Assembly: GCF_017592545.1 (NCBI RefSeq)
Contig: NZ_JAGFOA010000002.1
Coordinates: forward strand, 434,001 to 498,000
Source of the DNA: Microbacterium stercoris
GTDB taxonomy: Bacteria > Actinomycetota > Actinomycetes > Actinomycetales > Microbacteriaceae
Reading direction: 5' to 3'
Length of the DNA: 64,000 bases
Both the position numbers and the translations under genes were made by a program. The notes beneath the pieces are model-generated. The model was not told where the DNA came from. It worked only from the letters and a program-made list of their open reading frames with translations, and made no database searches. Positions within the stretch are counted from its first letter, which is position 1, and each line of letters starts with the position of its first letter. Shown one piece after another: positions 25,631 through 34,319 of this stretch.

Positions 25631-27034
25631 ATGAGCGCCCACAGCACCGAGCACCCATCCGACGGCCCCGCAGACGGCCCCGCCGACAGCACCGCAGACG
25701 GCACCCGCCTCCGGCGGGGGATCACGGGCCTCCTGCTGTTCGTCTTCATCCTCGGCGACGTGCTCGGCGCGGGCATCTACGCGCTGATGGGCGTGCTGGC
25801 GGGCGAGGTGGGCGGCCTGCTCTGGGCGCCGATGCTGCTCGCGCTTCTGCTGGCCCTGCTGACGGCGGGATCGTACGCCGAGCTGGTGACGAAGTACCCC
25901 AAGGCCGGTGGCGCGGCGGTCTTCGCCGAGCGCGCCTTCCGCAGCCCGGTGGTGTCGTTCCTGATCGGCTTCTGCATGCTGGCAGCCGGCGTCGTGAGCG
26001 CGGCGGGCCTCGCGCTCGCGTTCGCCGGCGACTACCTCGGAACGTTCTTCGACGTGCCGGCGGCGCCCGTGGCGATCCTGTTCCTGGCCGTCGTGGGCGC
26101 GCTGAACGCGCGCGGCATCCGCGAGTCGATGGGCGCGAACCTCGTGATGACCGTGATCGAGCTCAGCGGCCTGGTGATCGTCATCGCGGTCGTCGGCATC
26201 TTCGCCGCGGGTGGCGGAGGCGAGCTGTCGCGGGTGCTGGAGGCACCGGCCGAGACGAGCGTTCCGATCGCCGTGCTGAGCGGCGCCATCATCGCCTACT
26301 ACTCGTTCGTCGGCTTCGAGACCTCGGCCAACGTCATCGAGGAGGTGCGCAATCCGCGCCGCTCGTACCCGCGGGCCCTGTTCGGCGCGCTGGCGGTGGC
26401 GGGTGCGGTGTACATCCTCGTGGGTCTCGCCAGCGCGATCGCGCTGCCGGCCGACGAGCTGACCGGATCGACCGCTCCGCTTCTCGACGTGGTCAAGGCC
26501 TCCGGGGTGGCGGTTCCGGCCTGGCTCTTCAGCCTGATCGCGCTCATCGCCGTCGCGAACGGCGCGCTGCTGACCATGATCATGGCGAGCCGCCTCACCT
26601 ACGGCATGGCCGACAGCGGCCTGCTTCCCTCGGTCTTCGCGAAGGTGCTGCCGAACCGCCGCACCCCGTGGGCGGCGATCATCGCGACGACCGTCGTCGC
26701 CATGGCGCTCACCCTGATCGGCGACCTCGCCCTGCTCGCCGAGACGGTGGTGCTCCTCCTGCTGTTCGTCTTCCTCAGCGCGAACGTCTCGGTGCTCGTG
26801 CTGCGTCGAGACCGCGTGGAGCGCGACCACTACCGCGTCTGGACCTTCGTGCCCGTGCTGGGCATCGCATCCTGCATCCTGCTGCTCACCCAGCAGCGCG
26901 GGATCGTGTGGCTGTTCGGCGCCGGTCTGCTCCTTCTCGGCGTCGTGCTGCACCTCGTCGCACGCGGCTCTCGATCACGTCGACGCGATCACCGAGCATC
27001 AGCAGAAGCCAGTGCGCCGCACGAGCCTCGCTGA
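25631..27034 (+). CDS. APC family amino-acid permease
   Basis: This 467-residue membrane protein is an amino acid-polyamine-organocation transporter with about twelve hydrophobic segments. Helix 1 has the unwound GxG motif in GDVLGAGIYALMGVLAGEVGG, and helix 6 has YYSFVGFETSANVIEEVRNP, the family's substrate-site signature. The hydrophilic N-terminus is about 30 residues, rich in Asp, Pro and Ala. The ATG at 25631 is chosen for its position after the tRNA terminator; a GTG 21 codons upstream is less likely. Its 3' end overlaps the convergent gene at 26886-27317 by 149 bp. Substrate unknown. Confidence 0.9.
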   Translation: MSAHSTEHPSDGPADGPADSTADGTRLRRGITGLLLFVFILGDVLGAGIYALMGVLAGEVGGLLWAPMLLALLLALLTAGSYAELVTKYPKAGGAAVFAERAFRSPVVSFLIGFCMLAAGVVSAAGLALAFAGDYLGTFFDVPAAPVAILFLAVVGALNARGIRESMGANLVMTVIELSGLVIVIAVVGIFAAGGGGELSRVLEAPAETSVPIAVLSGAIIAYYSFVGFETSANVIEEVRNPRRSYPRALFGALAVAGAVYILVGLASAIALPADELTGSTAPLLDVVKASGVAVPAWLFSLIALIAVANGALLTMIMASRLTYGMADSGLLPSVFAKVLPNRRTPWAAIIATTVVAMALTLIGDLALLAETVVLLLLFVFLSANVSVLVLRRDRVERDHYRVWTFVPVLGIASCILLLTQQRGIVWLFGAGLLLLGVVLHLVARGSRSRRRDHRASAEASAPHEPR

Positions 27035-27317
27035 ATCGCCGGTACGCATAGCGCCGGATCTTCCCCGACAGTCCGTGCAGCGGCGCGACGGTTCCGAACA
27101 CGGGCGTGAGGCGGGCATGTTCCACCGAGCGCTCGCGGGGGTGCTTTTCAGGCTGCTGAGGGGGCAGCTCCCAGTGCGCCCCCGTCTCGTTCGGCGCGAA
27201 GCGGAGCTTCGGCGTGGAGGGGCGGTCTGCGGGGTCGAGATCGGCGCCCCAGCCGGGGATGCGCGCGCGCAGCTCGTCGGCCGACCAGTGGCGGGGGTCC
27301 TGTGCGGTGTACGGCAT
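26886..27317 (-). CDS. Hypothetical protein downstream of the alcohol dehydrogenase
   Basis: This 143-residue protein is not one I can name. The first ~115 residues look genuinely coding: MPYTAQDPRHWSADELRARI, GWGADLDPADRPSTPKLRF, then a C-terminal IRRYAYRRFSEARAAHWLLL helix. A strong AGAAGGAGAAG precedes the ATG, 19 bp after the dehydrogenase stop, so the two genes form an operon. The last ~30 residues are Arg-rich and lie inside the convergent permease gene, so the true end may differ through a nearby sequencing or evolutionary change. No membrane segments. Confidence 0.7.
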   Translation of the reverse strand: MPYTAQDPRHWSADELRARIPGWGADLDPADRPSTPKLRFAPNETGAHWELPPQQPEKHPRERSVEHARLTPVFGTVAPLHGLSGKIRRYAYRRFSEARAAHWLLLMLGDRVDVIESRVRRGAARRREGADRRRTATRSRAAG

Positions 27318-27336
27318 GACTTCTCCTTCTGCTGAT

Positions 27337-28485
27337 TCAGATGCCGGACGGCACGATCACGGGCTTGATGCAGCCATCGAGCTTGTCTGAGAACACGTGG
27401 TACCCCTCCGCGATGTCGTCGAGCGCGAACCGGTGGGTGATCACGTCGCGGGGCACGATGTGGCCAGCTCGGATGTGCTCGAGCAGCCGCGGCCACTGGC
27501 GCTTGACCGGACACTGGTTCATCCGCAGCGTGAGCCCCTTGTTCATGGCGTCGCCGAACTTGACCAAGGAGAACATGGGCCCGTAGGCGCCGACGACGCC
27601 GATGGTGCCGCCCTTGCGCACGGAATCGATGGCCCAGTTCAGCGCGATGGGCGATCCGCCCTGCACCTTGAGCTTCGTGGCCGTGAAGTGCTGCAGCCGG
27701 TTGCCGTCCGCCTCCGCGCCGACCGCATCGATGGCCACGTCGGCGCCGAGGTGGTCGGTGGCCTTCTTCAGCGCCACGACGACGTCGCGGTGATGGCCGA
27801 AGTTCATCGTCTCGGCGTGCGCGAACTCGCGCGCCTTGGCCAGACGCTCCTCCACCCGGTCGACGACGATCACGCGACCCGCGCCCATCAGCCATGCCGA
27901 CTTCGCGGCGAACAGGCCGATGGGGCCGGCGCCGAAGACCACAACCGTGTCGCCCTCCGTGATGTCGCCGAGCTGCGCGCCGAAATAGCCCGTGGGCAGC
28001 GCGTCCGTCAGCATCAGCGCGTCCTCCTCGTCGAGCCAGTCGGGGATCACACTCGGCCCGACATCCGCGAACGGCACGCGCACGTACTCGGCCTGGCCGC
28101 CGTCGTACCCGCCGCACGTGTGCGAGTAGCCGTAGATGCCGCCGACCGCCGTGGCGTTCGGGTTGACGTTGTGGCAGTTGGAGGGAAGTCCCCGGGCGCA
28201 GAACCAGCAGGATCCGCACGCGATGTTGAACGGCACCATCACGCGGTCGCCCACCTGCAGGTTCTGCACGGACGACCCGATCTGCTCGACGATGCCGATG
28301 AACTCGTGCCCGAAGGTCGTCCCCACGCGGGTGTCGGGCATCATCCCGTGGAACAGGTGCAGATCGGATCCGCAGATCGCCGCGCGGGTGACCCGCACGA
28401 TCGCATCGTTGGGATGCTCGATGCGCGGGATGTCCTTCTCCTGGACGTCGACCCGGTACGGGGCCTGGTACACCATCGCCTTCAT
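27337..28485 (-). CDS. Zinc-dependent alcohol dehydrogenase (formaldehyde dehydrogenase-like)
   Basis: This 382-residue medium-chain dehydrogenase oxidises an alcohol or aldehyde with NAD(P). Catalytic zinc ligands are in AAICGSDLH and GHEFIG. A structural-zinc cysteine cluster is in GSCWFCARGLPSNC, and the dinucleotide motif is GAGPIGLFAA. The insertion after the structural zinc resembles glutathione-independent formaldehyde dehydrogenases (FdhA type). GAGGAG precedes the ATG; the very long open frame continuing upstream is not coding. The Gly-rich NAD site and MNQCPVKRQWP C-terminal part are intact. It leads an operon with the hypothetical gene at 27317. Confidence 0.9.
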   Translation of the reverse strand: MKAMVYQAPYRVDVQEKDIPRIEHPNDAIVRVTRAAICGSDLHLFHGMMPDTRVGTTFGHEFIGIVEQIGSSVQNLQVGDRVMVPFNIACGSCWFCARGLPSNCHNVNPNATAVGGIYGYSHTCGGYDGGQAEYVRVPFADVGPSVIPDWLDEEDALMLTDALPTGYFGAQLGDITEGDTVVVFGAGPIGLFAAKSAWLMGAGRVIVVDRVEERLAKAREFAHAETMNFGHHRDVVVALKKATDHLGADVAIDAVGAEADGNRLQHFTATKLKVQGGSPIALNWAIDSVRKGGTIGVVGAYGPMFSLVKFGDAMNKGLTLRMNQCPVKRQWPRLLEHIRAGHIVPRDVITHRFALDDIAEGYHVFSDKLDGCIKPVIVPSGI

Positions 28486-28686
28486 CGTGTCTCCTCGCTC
28501 ATGCCCTCCACGCTCCGCTCCCGCAGCGCTGCAGGGGAGCCCCTTGTCGAATCCGGCCGCGTGGTGCAGAGTGCGAGCCCTGCCTGCACGCTCGGCACGG
28601 CCTGGTGCGGGGGCGAGCCGGTTTCCCCCTGTTCCGGTAGGAAATCGGCGGCGCGCGAGGCGCCGGATCCGCTCACCTGCGTTGTG

Positions 28687-28692
28687 TAGGGT
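28687..28692 (+). promoter_or_regulatory. Leaderless promoter of the TSUP permease (-10 TAGGGT)
   Basis: TAGGGT ends six bases before the GTG start at 28699; no ribosome binding site is present. Confidence 0.65.
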
Positions 28693-28698
28693 GGGCCG

Positions 28699-29508
28699 GT
28701 GATCGATGCCCTCCGAGCCCGCGGACCGCGCGCGATCCTGACTTTCGTCGGCATCGGACTGCTCGCAGGCTTCCTCTCCGGACTGTTCGGCGTCGGAGGC
28801 GGCACCGTCATCGTCCCGGTGCTCGTGATGCTCGCGGGCTTCACGCAGCGGCTGGCCGCCGGCACCTCGTCGGCAGCGATCATCCCCGTGGCCGCGGTGG
28901 GCGTGATCTCCTATGCCGTGCACGGGGACGTGGACTGGACCGCTGCGCTGCTGATCGCCGCCGGCGCCGTGGTCGGAGCGCAGTTCGGCACGATGCTGCT
29001 GCACCGCCTGTCCGAGCCGCTCCTGCGCTGGATCTTCGTGGGCTTCCTGATCGTCGTTATGGCGAGCCTCTTCTTCGTCATCCCCTCGCGCGATGCCGAG
29101 ATCCACATCGATCTGCTCTCGGGGATCGGCCTCGTTGTGCTGGGGCTCGTCACGGGCGTCGCCTCGGGCCTGATCGGCGTGGGCGGCGGCATCATCGTCG
29201 TGCCGGTGCTGATCCTGCTCTTCGGGGCGAGCGATCTCGTCGCCAAGGGCACCTCGCTGCTGATGATGATCCCGACCACGATCTCGGGCACGCTGGGAAA
29301 CATCCGGCACAAGAACGTCGACCTCACCGCCGGAATCACCGTCGGCGCAGCCGCCTGCATCACCACGCCCCTCGGCGCGCTGGTGGCGGGCGCCGTCGAC
29401 CCCCTCGTGGCGAACGTCCTGTTCGTGGTGTTCCTCGCCGCGCTCACGGTGCAGATGACGCAGCGCGCCCTCCGCGCGAGCCGTGATCGGCGTCGCGGAA
29501 GGGACTGA
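28699..29508 (+). CDS. Sulfite exporter TauE/SafE family (TSUP) permease
   Basis: This 269-residue membrane protein has two homologous halves. Each half carries the TSUP motif: LSGLFGVGGGTVIVPVL at residues ~26-42 and ASGLIGVGGGIIVVPVL at ~156-172. About eight hydrophobic segments are seen and the C-terminus is Arg-rich. Family members move sulfite, sulfonates or other organic anions; the substrate here is unknown. GTG start with leaderless promoter. It is followed 60 bp later by malate dehydrogenase on the same strand. Confidence 0.9.
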   Translation: MIDALRARGPRAILTFVGIGLLAGFLSGLFGVGGGTVIVPVLVMLAGFTQRLAAGTSSAAIIPVAAVGVISYAVHGDVDWTAALLIAAGAVVGAQFGTMLLHRLSEPLLRWIFVGFLIVVMASLFFVIPSRDAEIHIDLLSGIGLVVLGLVTGVASGLIGVGGGIIVVPVLILLFGASDLVAKGTSLLMMIPTTISGTLGNIRHKNVDLTAGITVGAAACITTPLGALVAGAVDPLVANVLFVVFLAALTVQMTQRALRASRDRRRGRD

Positions 29509-30555
<1,047 letters not shown>

Positions 30556-30568
30556 GCGCGCCGGAGGT

Positions 30569-30616
30569 GGTCAGGAACCGCCGCGCGCGGACGCTGCCGG
30601 GCGGCGGTTCCTGACC
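30569..30616. terminator. Bidirectional terminator between mdh and the FBP paralogue
   Basis: Perfect 16-bp arms GGTCAGGAACCGCCGC / GCGGCGGTTCCTGACC around a 16-nt loop, between two convergent genes. Confidence 0.75.
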
Positions 30617-30628
30617 GGGAGAGCCGGA

Positions 30629-31117
30629 TCAGTCGGTCAGCGTGCGGAGGAAGCCCCGCACGTTCTCGCCGAGGCGGCGGATGCGCTCGGTGCGAGCCGC
30701 CTCGCGGTCGAAACCGGTGTAGGCCAGCGGCGGCAGCTTGCGCACCACGGCCGAGCAGCCGAAGTTGGCGCACACCAGCGTGCCGACGGTGTCGCCCTTG
30801 CGGCCGGCGGCGCCGGCCTTGCGCGCCGCGAAGAACTGCACGTCGTTCGTGAGCGTCACATCGTCGCACCAGGAGCACTGTGCGCGGCTGCCGGTGCGCT
30901 TCTCGCCCTGCTGCAGGAAGACGCCCGCGACGGATCCGTCCTCCTGCTCGACGACGACGTAGGCGCGCTTGGGGAACTTCGGATCGACCCAGCCGAGGTA
31001 GGTCAGGTCGTCCCAGTTCAGCTCGTCGAAGCCGGCGGGCAGGGAGAGGTCGCTGACCTCCTTGCGGGAGGCGTTGAGGAAGGATGCGCGGATGGCGCGC
31101 TCGGTGAGGGGAAGCAT
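30629..31117 (-). CDS. FBP-domain treble-clef zinc-finger protein, second paralogue
   Basis: This 162-residue protein aligns along its length with the one at 22144-22629. It shares the N-terminal LTERAIRASFLNASRKEVSD, WDDLTYLGWVDPK and the zinc-finger pairs CSWC and CANFGC separated by FAARKAGAAGRKGDTVG. It probably binds EF-G or the ribosome. AAGGA precedes the ATG. It is preceded by an 84-nt spacer with two short palindromes and, before that, a leaderless 23-codon reading frame, which together look like a leader that could control it. Confidence 0.88.
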   Translation of the reverse strand: MLPLTERAIRASFLNASRKEVSDLSLPAGFDELNWDDLTYLGWVDPKFPKRAYVVVEQEDGSVAGVFLQQGEKRTGSRAQCSWCDDVTLTNDVQFFAARKAGAAGRKGDTVGTLVCANFGCSAVVRKLPPLAYTGFDREAARTERIRRLGENVRGFLRTLTD

Positions 31118-31201
31118 GAGGTGTCCTTGATGAATGTGAGTGAACGCTCGGCGCCCGCGGATCGCGGGGGAGCGGAAGAAGGGAGGATGCGCGTACGCGC
31201 G

Positions 31202-31273
31202 TCAGCTCCTGCCGGCGCGGAAAGCGCCGACGACCTCCTTCGCGCCGGGAAGCGCTCTCGAGACACAGGACAT
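31202..31273 (-). CDS. Possible leaderless 23-residue leader peptide
   Basis: A short frame reads MSCVSRALPGAKEVVGAFRAGRS. On the minus strand TACCCT (31281-31286) ends exactly seven bases before its ATG, the pattern of leaderless genes elsewhere in this window. After its stop come GCGCGTACGCGC and CCCGCG-ATC-CGCGGG, then the FBP paralogue. It may be a regulatory upstream frame or simply chance; the peptide matches nothing I know. Confidence 0.4.
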   Translation of the reverse strand: MSCVSRALPGAKEVVGAFRAGRS

Positions 31274-31280
31274 AGCAACC

Positions 31281-31286
31281 AGGGTA
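31281..31286 (-). promoter_or_regulatory. Possible -10 (TACCCT) for the leader peptide and FBP paralogue
   Basis: TACCCT on the minus strand, seven bases before the ATG at 31273. It is the most plausible promoter for the FBP paralogue. Confidence 0.4.
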
Positions 31287-31303
31287 CCGAAGACCGCTGA
31301 CCA

Positions 31304-31309
31304 TAGGCT
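31304..31309 (+). promoter_or_regulatory. Leaderless promoter of the methyltransferase (-10 TAGGCT)
   Basis: TAGGCT ends six bases before the ATG at 31316; no ribosome binding site. Confidence 0.65.
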
Positions 31310-31315
31310 GGCCGA

Positions 31316-32155
31316 ATGAGCGGCGAAGACGCGGAGATCGAGTGGCACGAGGCGCGCGCGGCGAACCTCGCGAACTGGGAGGAGCGCGTGCCGCTGCATG
31401 AGCAGGCCTACGGTCTCGACGCCTACGACGACCCCTCGCACCTCTCCGACGTCGTCCGACACGACCTGACCACGCTTTCGCGATTCCTGCCGAGCATCGA
31501 GGGCCTCGACGTCTGCCACCTGCAGTGCCACATCGGCACCGACACGCTCTCGCTCGCGCGGGCGGGGGCCAGGGTCACGGGCGTCGACTTCTCGCCCGAG
31601 GCCCTCGCCTCGGCGCAGCGTCTCGCCGAGCGCCACGGCGTGGAGGCGACGTGGGTGCAGACAGACGTGCTCGACGCGCGCGCCGCGGTGGAGGGCGACT
31701 TCGACCTGGTCTACACGAGCATCGGCACCATCACCTGGCTCTCGGACCTCGACCGCTGGGCCGCGCAGATCGCCGGACTGCTGCGTTCGGGCGGCCACTT
31801 CTACATCCGGGACGGGCACCCCGCGCTGTACTCGCTCGACGAGGACGCCCCGGACCTCCGGATCGCGTACCGCTATTTCCCGAACGGCCAGGCACAGGCC
31901 TGGGACGAGGACAGCACGTACGCCGGCGACGGGAAGCTCACCCGCACCCGCACCTACGAGTACCCGCATCCGATCTCCGAGGTGCTGAACGCCCTCGTGG
32001 GGGCGGGTCTGCAGATCCTGCGCCTCGAGGAGGACACCACCCTGCCGTGGCTCTTCAGCTCGCGCATGGTCGAGGTGGAGGGCGGCTACGCGTGGCCCGA
32101 GGGGGAGCGCGATCGCGTGCCGTGCACCTTCACGCTGGTGGCACGCAAGCCCTGA
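31316..32155 (+). CDS. Class I SAM-dependent methyltransferase
   Basis: This 279-residue cytoplasmic enzyme has a Rossmann methyltransferase core. Motif I is LDVCHLQCHIGTDTLSLAR (the usual GxGxG replaced by CHIGTD, as in a known subgroup), the acidic SAM ligand lies in VTGVDFSPEAL, and motif IV region is FDLVYTSIGTITWL. The C-terminal part has several aromatic residues and may bind the acceptor. The substrate is unknown. The transcript appears leaderless, and the next gene 38 bp downstream has its own leaderless promoter. Confidence 0.85.
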   Translation: MSGEDAEIEWHEARAANLANWEERVPLHEQAYGLDAYDDPSHLSDVVRHDLTTLSRFLPSIEGLDVCHLQCHIGTDTLSLARAGARVTGVDFSPEALASAQRLAERHGVEATWVQTDVLDARAAVEGDFDLVYTSIGTITWLSDLDRWAAQIAGLLRSGGHFYIRDGHPALYSLDEDAPDLRIAYRYFPNGQAQAWDEDSTYAGDGKLTRTRTYEYPHPISEVLNALVGAGLQILRLEEDTTLPWLFSSRMVEVEGGYAWPEGERDRVPCTFTLVARKP

Positions 32156-32181
32156 CCGGGGGTGCTGTCAGGGCCCGTCGG

Positions 32182-32187
32182 TAGGAT
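32182..32187 (+). promoter_or_regulatory. Leaderless promoter of the MaoC-MurB operon (-10 TAGGAT)
   Basis: TAGGAT ends six bases before the GTG at 32194. Confidence 0.65.
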
Positions 32188-32193
32188 CGGACG

Positions 32194-32640
32194 GTGCCCG
32201 TGAATCCCGAACTGGTCGGTCGTGAGTTCCCGCCGACGCCTCCGTATCTCGTCGGTCGCGAGAAGGTGCGCGAGTTCGCGCGCGCCGTGTTCGCCGACGC
32301 TCCCGCCCACCACGACCCCGAGGCCGCCCGCGCCCTCGGCTACGCCGACGTGGTCGCGCCGCCGACCTTCGCGATGGTGATCCAGGATCTGACGCTCCAG
32401 CAGCTGCTGAGCGAGCCCGACTCGGGCATCGCGCTCGAGCGCACCCTCCACGCCAAGCAGTCGTTCGCGTGGACGCGCCCCCTCGTCGCCGGCGACGAGG
32501 TCACGGGACGCATCTCCGTCACGGGCGTCCGCGCCATGGGCACGGGCGCCATGGTCACCAGCCAGACCGAGATCACCGACGCCGAGGGCGCCCACATCGT
32601 CACCGCGACGTCGGTGCTGCTGATCGGAGGAGACGAATGA
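32194..32640 (+). CDS. MaoC-like dehydratase subunit with N-terminal hot-dog domain (HadA-like)
   Basis: This 148-residue hot-dog-fold protein resembles the non-catalytic/N-terminal partner of heterodimeric acyl dehydratases (HadA of mycobacteria). It shows NPELVGREFPPTPPYLVGREKVREFARAV, the conserved APPTFAMVI and HAKQSFAWTRPLVAGDEVTG. Its stop overlaps the next start as ATGA, so both subunits are made together. The enzyme would dehydrate 3-hydroxyacyl thioesters. The gene order MaoC-MaoC ahead of the tRNA-Trp/secE/nusG/rplK region recalls mycobacterial hadABC. Confidence 0.85.
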   Translation: MPVNPELVGREFPPTPPYLVGREKVREFARAVFADAPAHHDPEAARALGYADVVAPPTFAMVIQDLTLQQLLSEPDSGIALERTLHAKQSFAWTRPLVAGDEVTGRISVTGVRAMGTGAMVTSQTEITDAEGAHIVTATSVLLIGGDE

Positions 32641-33050
32641 CCGCTCTCACGCAGCTCGCGGTCGGCGAGGTCGTCGCCGAGCGCACGGTGCACCTGACCC
32701 GCGAGTCGCTGGTGCGCTACGCGGGCGCCTCGGGCGACTTCAACCCGATCCACTACCGCGACGATGTCGCGCGGCGCGTGGGCCTCGAGGGCGTGCTCGC
32801 CCACGGCATGCTCACGATGGGCCTGTCGGTGGCCACCATCGGCGAATGGCTCGGCGACCCGGGCCGCGTCGTCGACTACGCCGTGAACTTCTCCAAGCCC
32901 GTGATCGTGGATCCCGAGACCGGAGCCGACGTGCACGTCATCGCCAAGGTGGGGCAGCTCGACGACGAGACGGCGCGCATCGACCTGACCGTCACGTTCG
33001 CCGACACCGCGGTGCTCGGCAAGGCGCAGGTGCGCGTCCGGAGGGCCTGA
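32637..33050 (+). CDS. MaoC-like acyl dehydratase, catalytic subunit (HadB-like)
   Basis: This 137-residue protein carries the hydratase-2 catalytic motif GDFNPIHYRD followed by GVLAHGMLTMG, with the Asp and His expected to hydrate or dehydrate enoyl/3-hydroxyacyl thioesters. It is the catalytic partner of the preceding subunit. The start overlaps the HadA-like stop (ATGA) and its stop overlaps murB (TGATG), so all three are coupled. The true acyl carrier and chain length are unknown. Confidence 0.88.
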   Translation: MTALTQLAVGEVVAERTVHLTRESLVRYAGASGDFNPIHYRDDVARRVGLEGVLAHGMLTMGLSVATIGEWLGDPGRVVDYAVNFSKPVIVDPETGADVHVIAKVGQLDDETARIDLTVTFADTAVLGKAQVRVRRA

Positions 33051-34189
33051 TGCCCGAGGCCCTGCCGATCCCGCTTGCGCAGCTCACCACGCTGCGCGTG
33101 GGGGCAGCGCCCGCGCGCATGATCGATGCGCCGACGCGCGAAGAGCTCATCGCCGCGCTGCGCGACGTGTGGGCCGATCCCGACGAGCCGTGGTTCGTGC
33201 TCGGCGGCGGATCGAACCTGCTCGCCGGCGACGAGGCGTTCCCCGGCACGGTGATCCGGATCCTCACCCGGGGCTTCGAGATCGTGCCGGGCGCGCCCGA
33301 GGGGTACGTGCGCGTGCGCGTCGAGGCCGGTCAGAACTGGGACGAGCTGGTCGCGTGGAGCGTCGCTCAGGGGCTCAGCGGCATCGAGGCGATGTCGGGC
33401 ATCCCCGGCACCGTGGGCGCCGCTCCCATCCAGAACGTCGGCGCCTACGGTCAGGAGATCGTCCAGACCCTCGTCGAGGTCGAGCTGATCGACGAGGAGA
33501 CGGGCGACGTGTCCACCGTGCCCGCGTCCGAGCTCGGGCTCGGCCCTCGCACGTCCGTGCTGAAGCACCACTACGGATCCGTCGCCCCGCGCTCGGCCGT
33601 TGTGCTCTCGCTCACGCTCGACCTCGCACACGTGGGCCACGAGCCGCGGGTCGTGGCCGATCCGCGCCTGCGTTCCGCCCTCGCCCTGACCCCGGATCAG
33701 GCGGCGTCGGTCTCGTGGATCCGCGAGACGGTGCTCGCGATCCGCGCCTCCAAGGGCATGGTGCTCGACGACGCGGATGCCGACACGTGGAGCGCGGGCT
33801 CGTTCTTCAACAACCCGATCGTCGCGGAGTCGGTCGCGCGCACGCTGCCCGAGACCGCGCCGCGCTGGCCGCTCGGCCGCGTCGACGACGGCGCCACCGT
33901 GATCCCGCTGGCCCAGTGGGACGGCCAGCTGCCGCCGCCGCAGCCGGTCGAGCGCACGGTCAAGCTGAGCGCCGCCTGGCTGATCGAGAACGCCGGCCTG
34001 CCCAAGGGCTACGCGCTGCCGCGCTCGCGCGCGTCGCTGTCGACCAAGCACACCCTCGCGCTGACGAACCGCGGGGGCGCCACCGCCGAGGAGGTCGCCG
34101 AGCTCGCGCGCTTCGTGCAGAGCCGCGTGGCCGCCGAGTTCGGCATCGTGCTGATGCCGGAGCCGGTGCTGGTCGGCGTGCAGCTGTGA
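33050..34189 (+). CDS. murB: UDP-N-acetylmuramate dehydrogenase
   Basis: This 379-residue FAD enzyme reduces UDP-GlcNAc-enolpyruvate in peptidoglycan synthesis. It shows TTLRVGAAPARM at the N-terminus, the FAD-binding WFVLGGGSNLLAGD, GLSGIEAMSGIPGTVGAAPIQNVGAYG, the catalytic-serine region SAGSFFNNPIV and an AAWLIENAGLPKGY tail. The length fits the actinobacterial type I enzyme. Its ATG lies in the TGATG junction with the HadB-like gene. A palindromic repeat and then a terminator follow the stop. Confidence 0.96.
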   Translation: MPEALPIPLAQLTTLRVGAAPARMIDAPTREELIAALRDVWADPDEPWFVLGGGSNLLAGDEAFPGTVIRILTRGFEIVPGAPEGYVRVRVEAGQNWDELVAWSVAQGLSGIEAMSGIPGTVGAAPIQNVGAYGQEIVQTLVEVELIDEETGDVSTVPASELGLGPRTSVLKHHYGSVAPRSAVVLSLTLDLAHVGHEPRVVADPRLRSALALTPDQAASVSWIRETVLAIRASKGMVLDDADADTWSAGSFFNNPIVAESVARTLPETAPRWPLGRVDDGATVIPLAQWDGQLPPPQPVERTVKLSAAWLIENAGLPKGYALPRSRASLSTKHTLALTNRGGATAEEVAELARFVQSRVAAEFGIVLMPEPVLVGVQL

Positions 34190-34190
34190 C

Positions 34191-34274
34191 TCGCTGACAA
34201 CACGTGCTCTCAGCGAGAACACGCCGGATCTGCGCAGATCAGGCACGTCGCCGCTGACACCACGTGTTCTGAGC
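34191..34274. repeat. 80-bp imperfect palindromic intergenic repeat, copy B
   Basis: Aligns with 5371-5450 over its whole length, including ACACGTGCTCTCAGCGAGAA and GATCAGGCACGT, and ends CACGTGTTCTGAG, the inverse of the start of copy A. It too lies between convergent genes (murB and an aminotransferase). Confidence 0.7.
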
Positions 34275-34279
34275 AACAC

Positions 34280-34311
34280 AAAGGGCCCGGATCCGCGGAT
34301 CCGGGCCCTTT
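34280..34311. terminator. Bidirectional terminator between murB and the aminotransferase
   Basis: Perfect 15-bp arms AAAGGGCCCGGATCC / GGATCCGGGCCCTTT around GC, with A and T runs on the flanks. Confidence 0.85.
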
Positions 34312-34319
34312 GGCGTGCG

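Noticed and set aside
31128..31150. Similarity of the 31.13-kb sequence to 19188-19208 (GAATGTG-GTGAACGCTCG)
   Set aside because: A single 19-base near match in a window of this size can occur by chance and neither place shows other shared structure.
31018..31278. Minus-strand 86-codon frame overlapping the FBP paralogue start
   Set aside because: It runs over the 5' end of the real gene in another frame and has Arg/Pro/Ser-rich noise composition.
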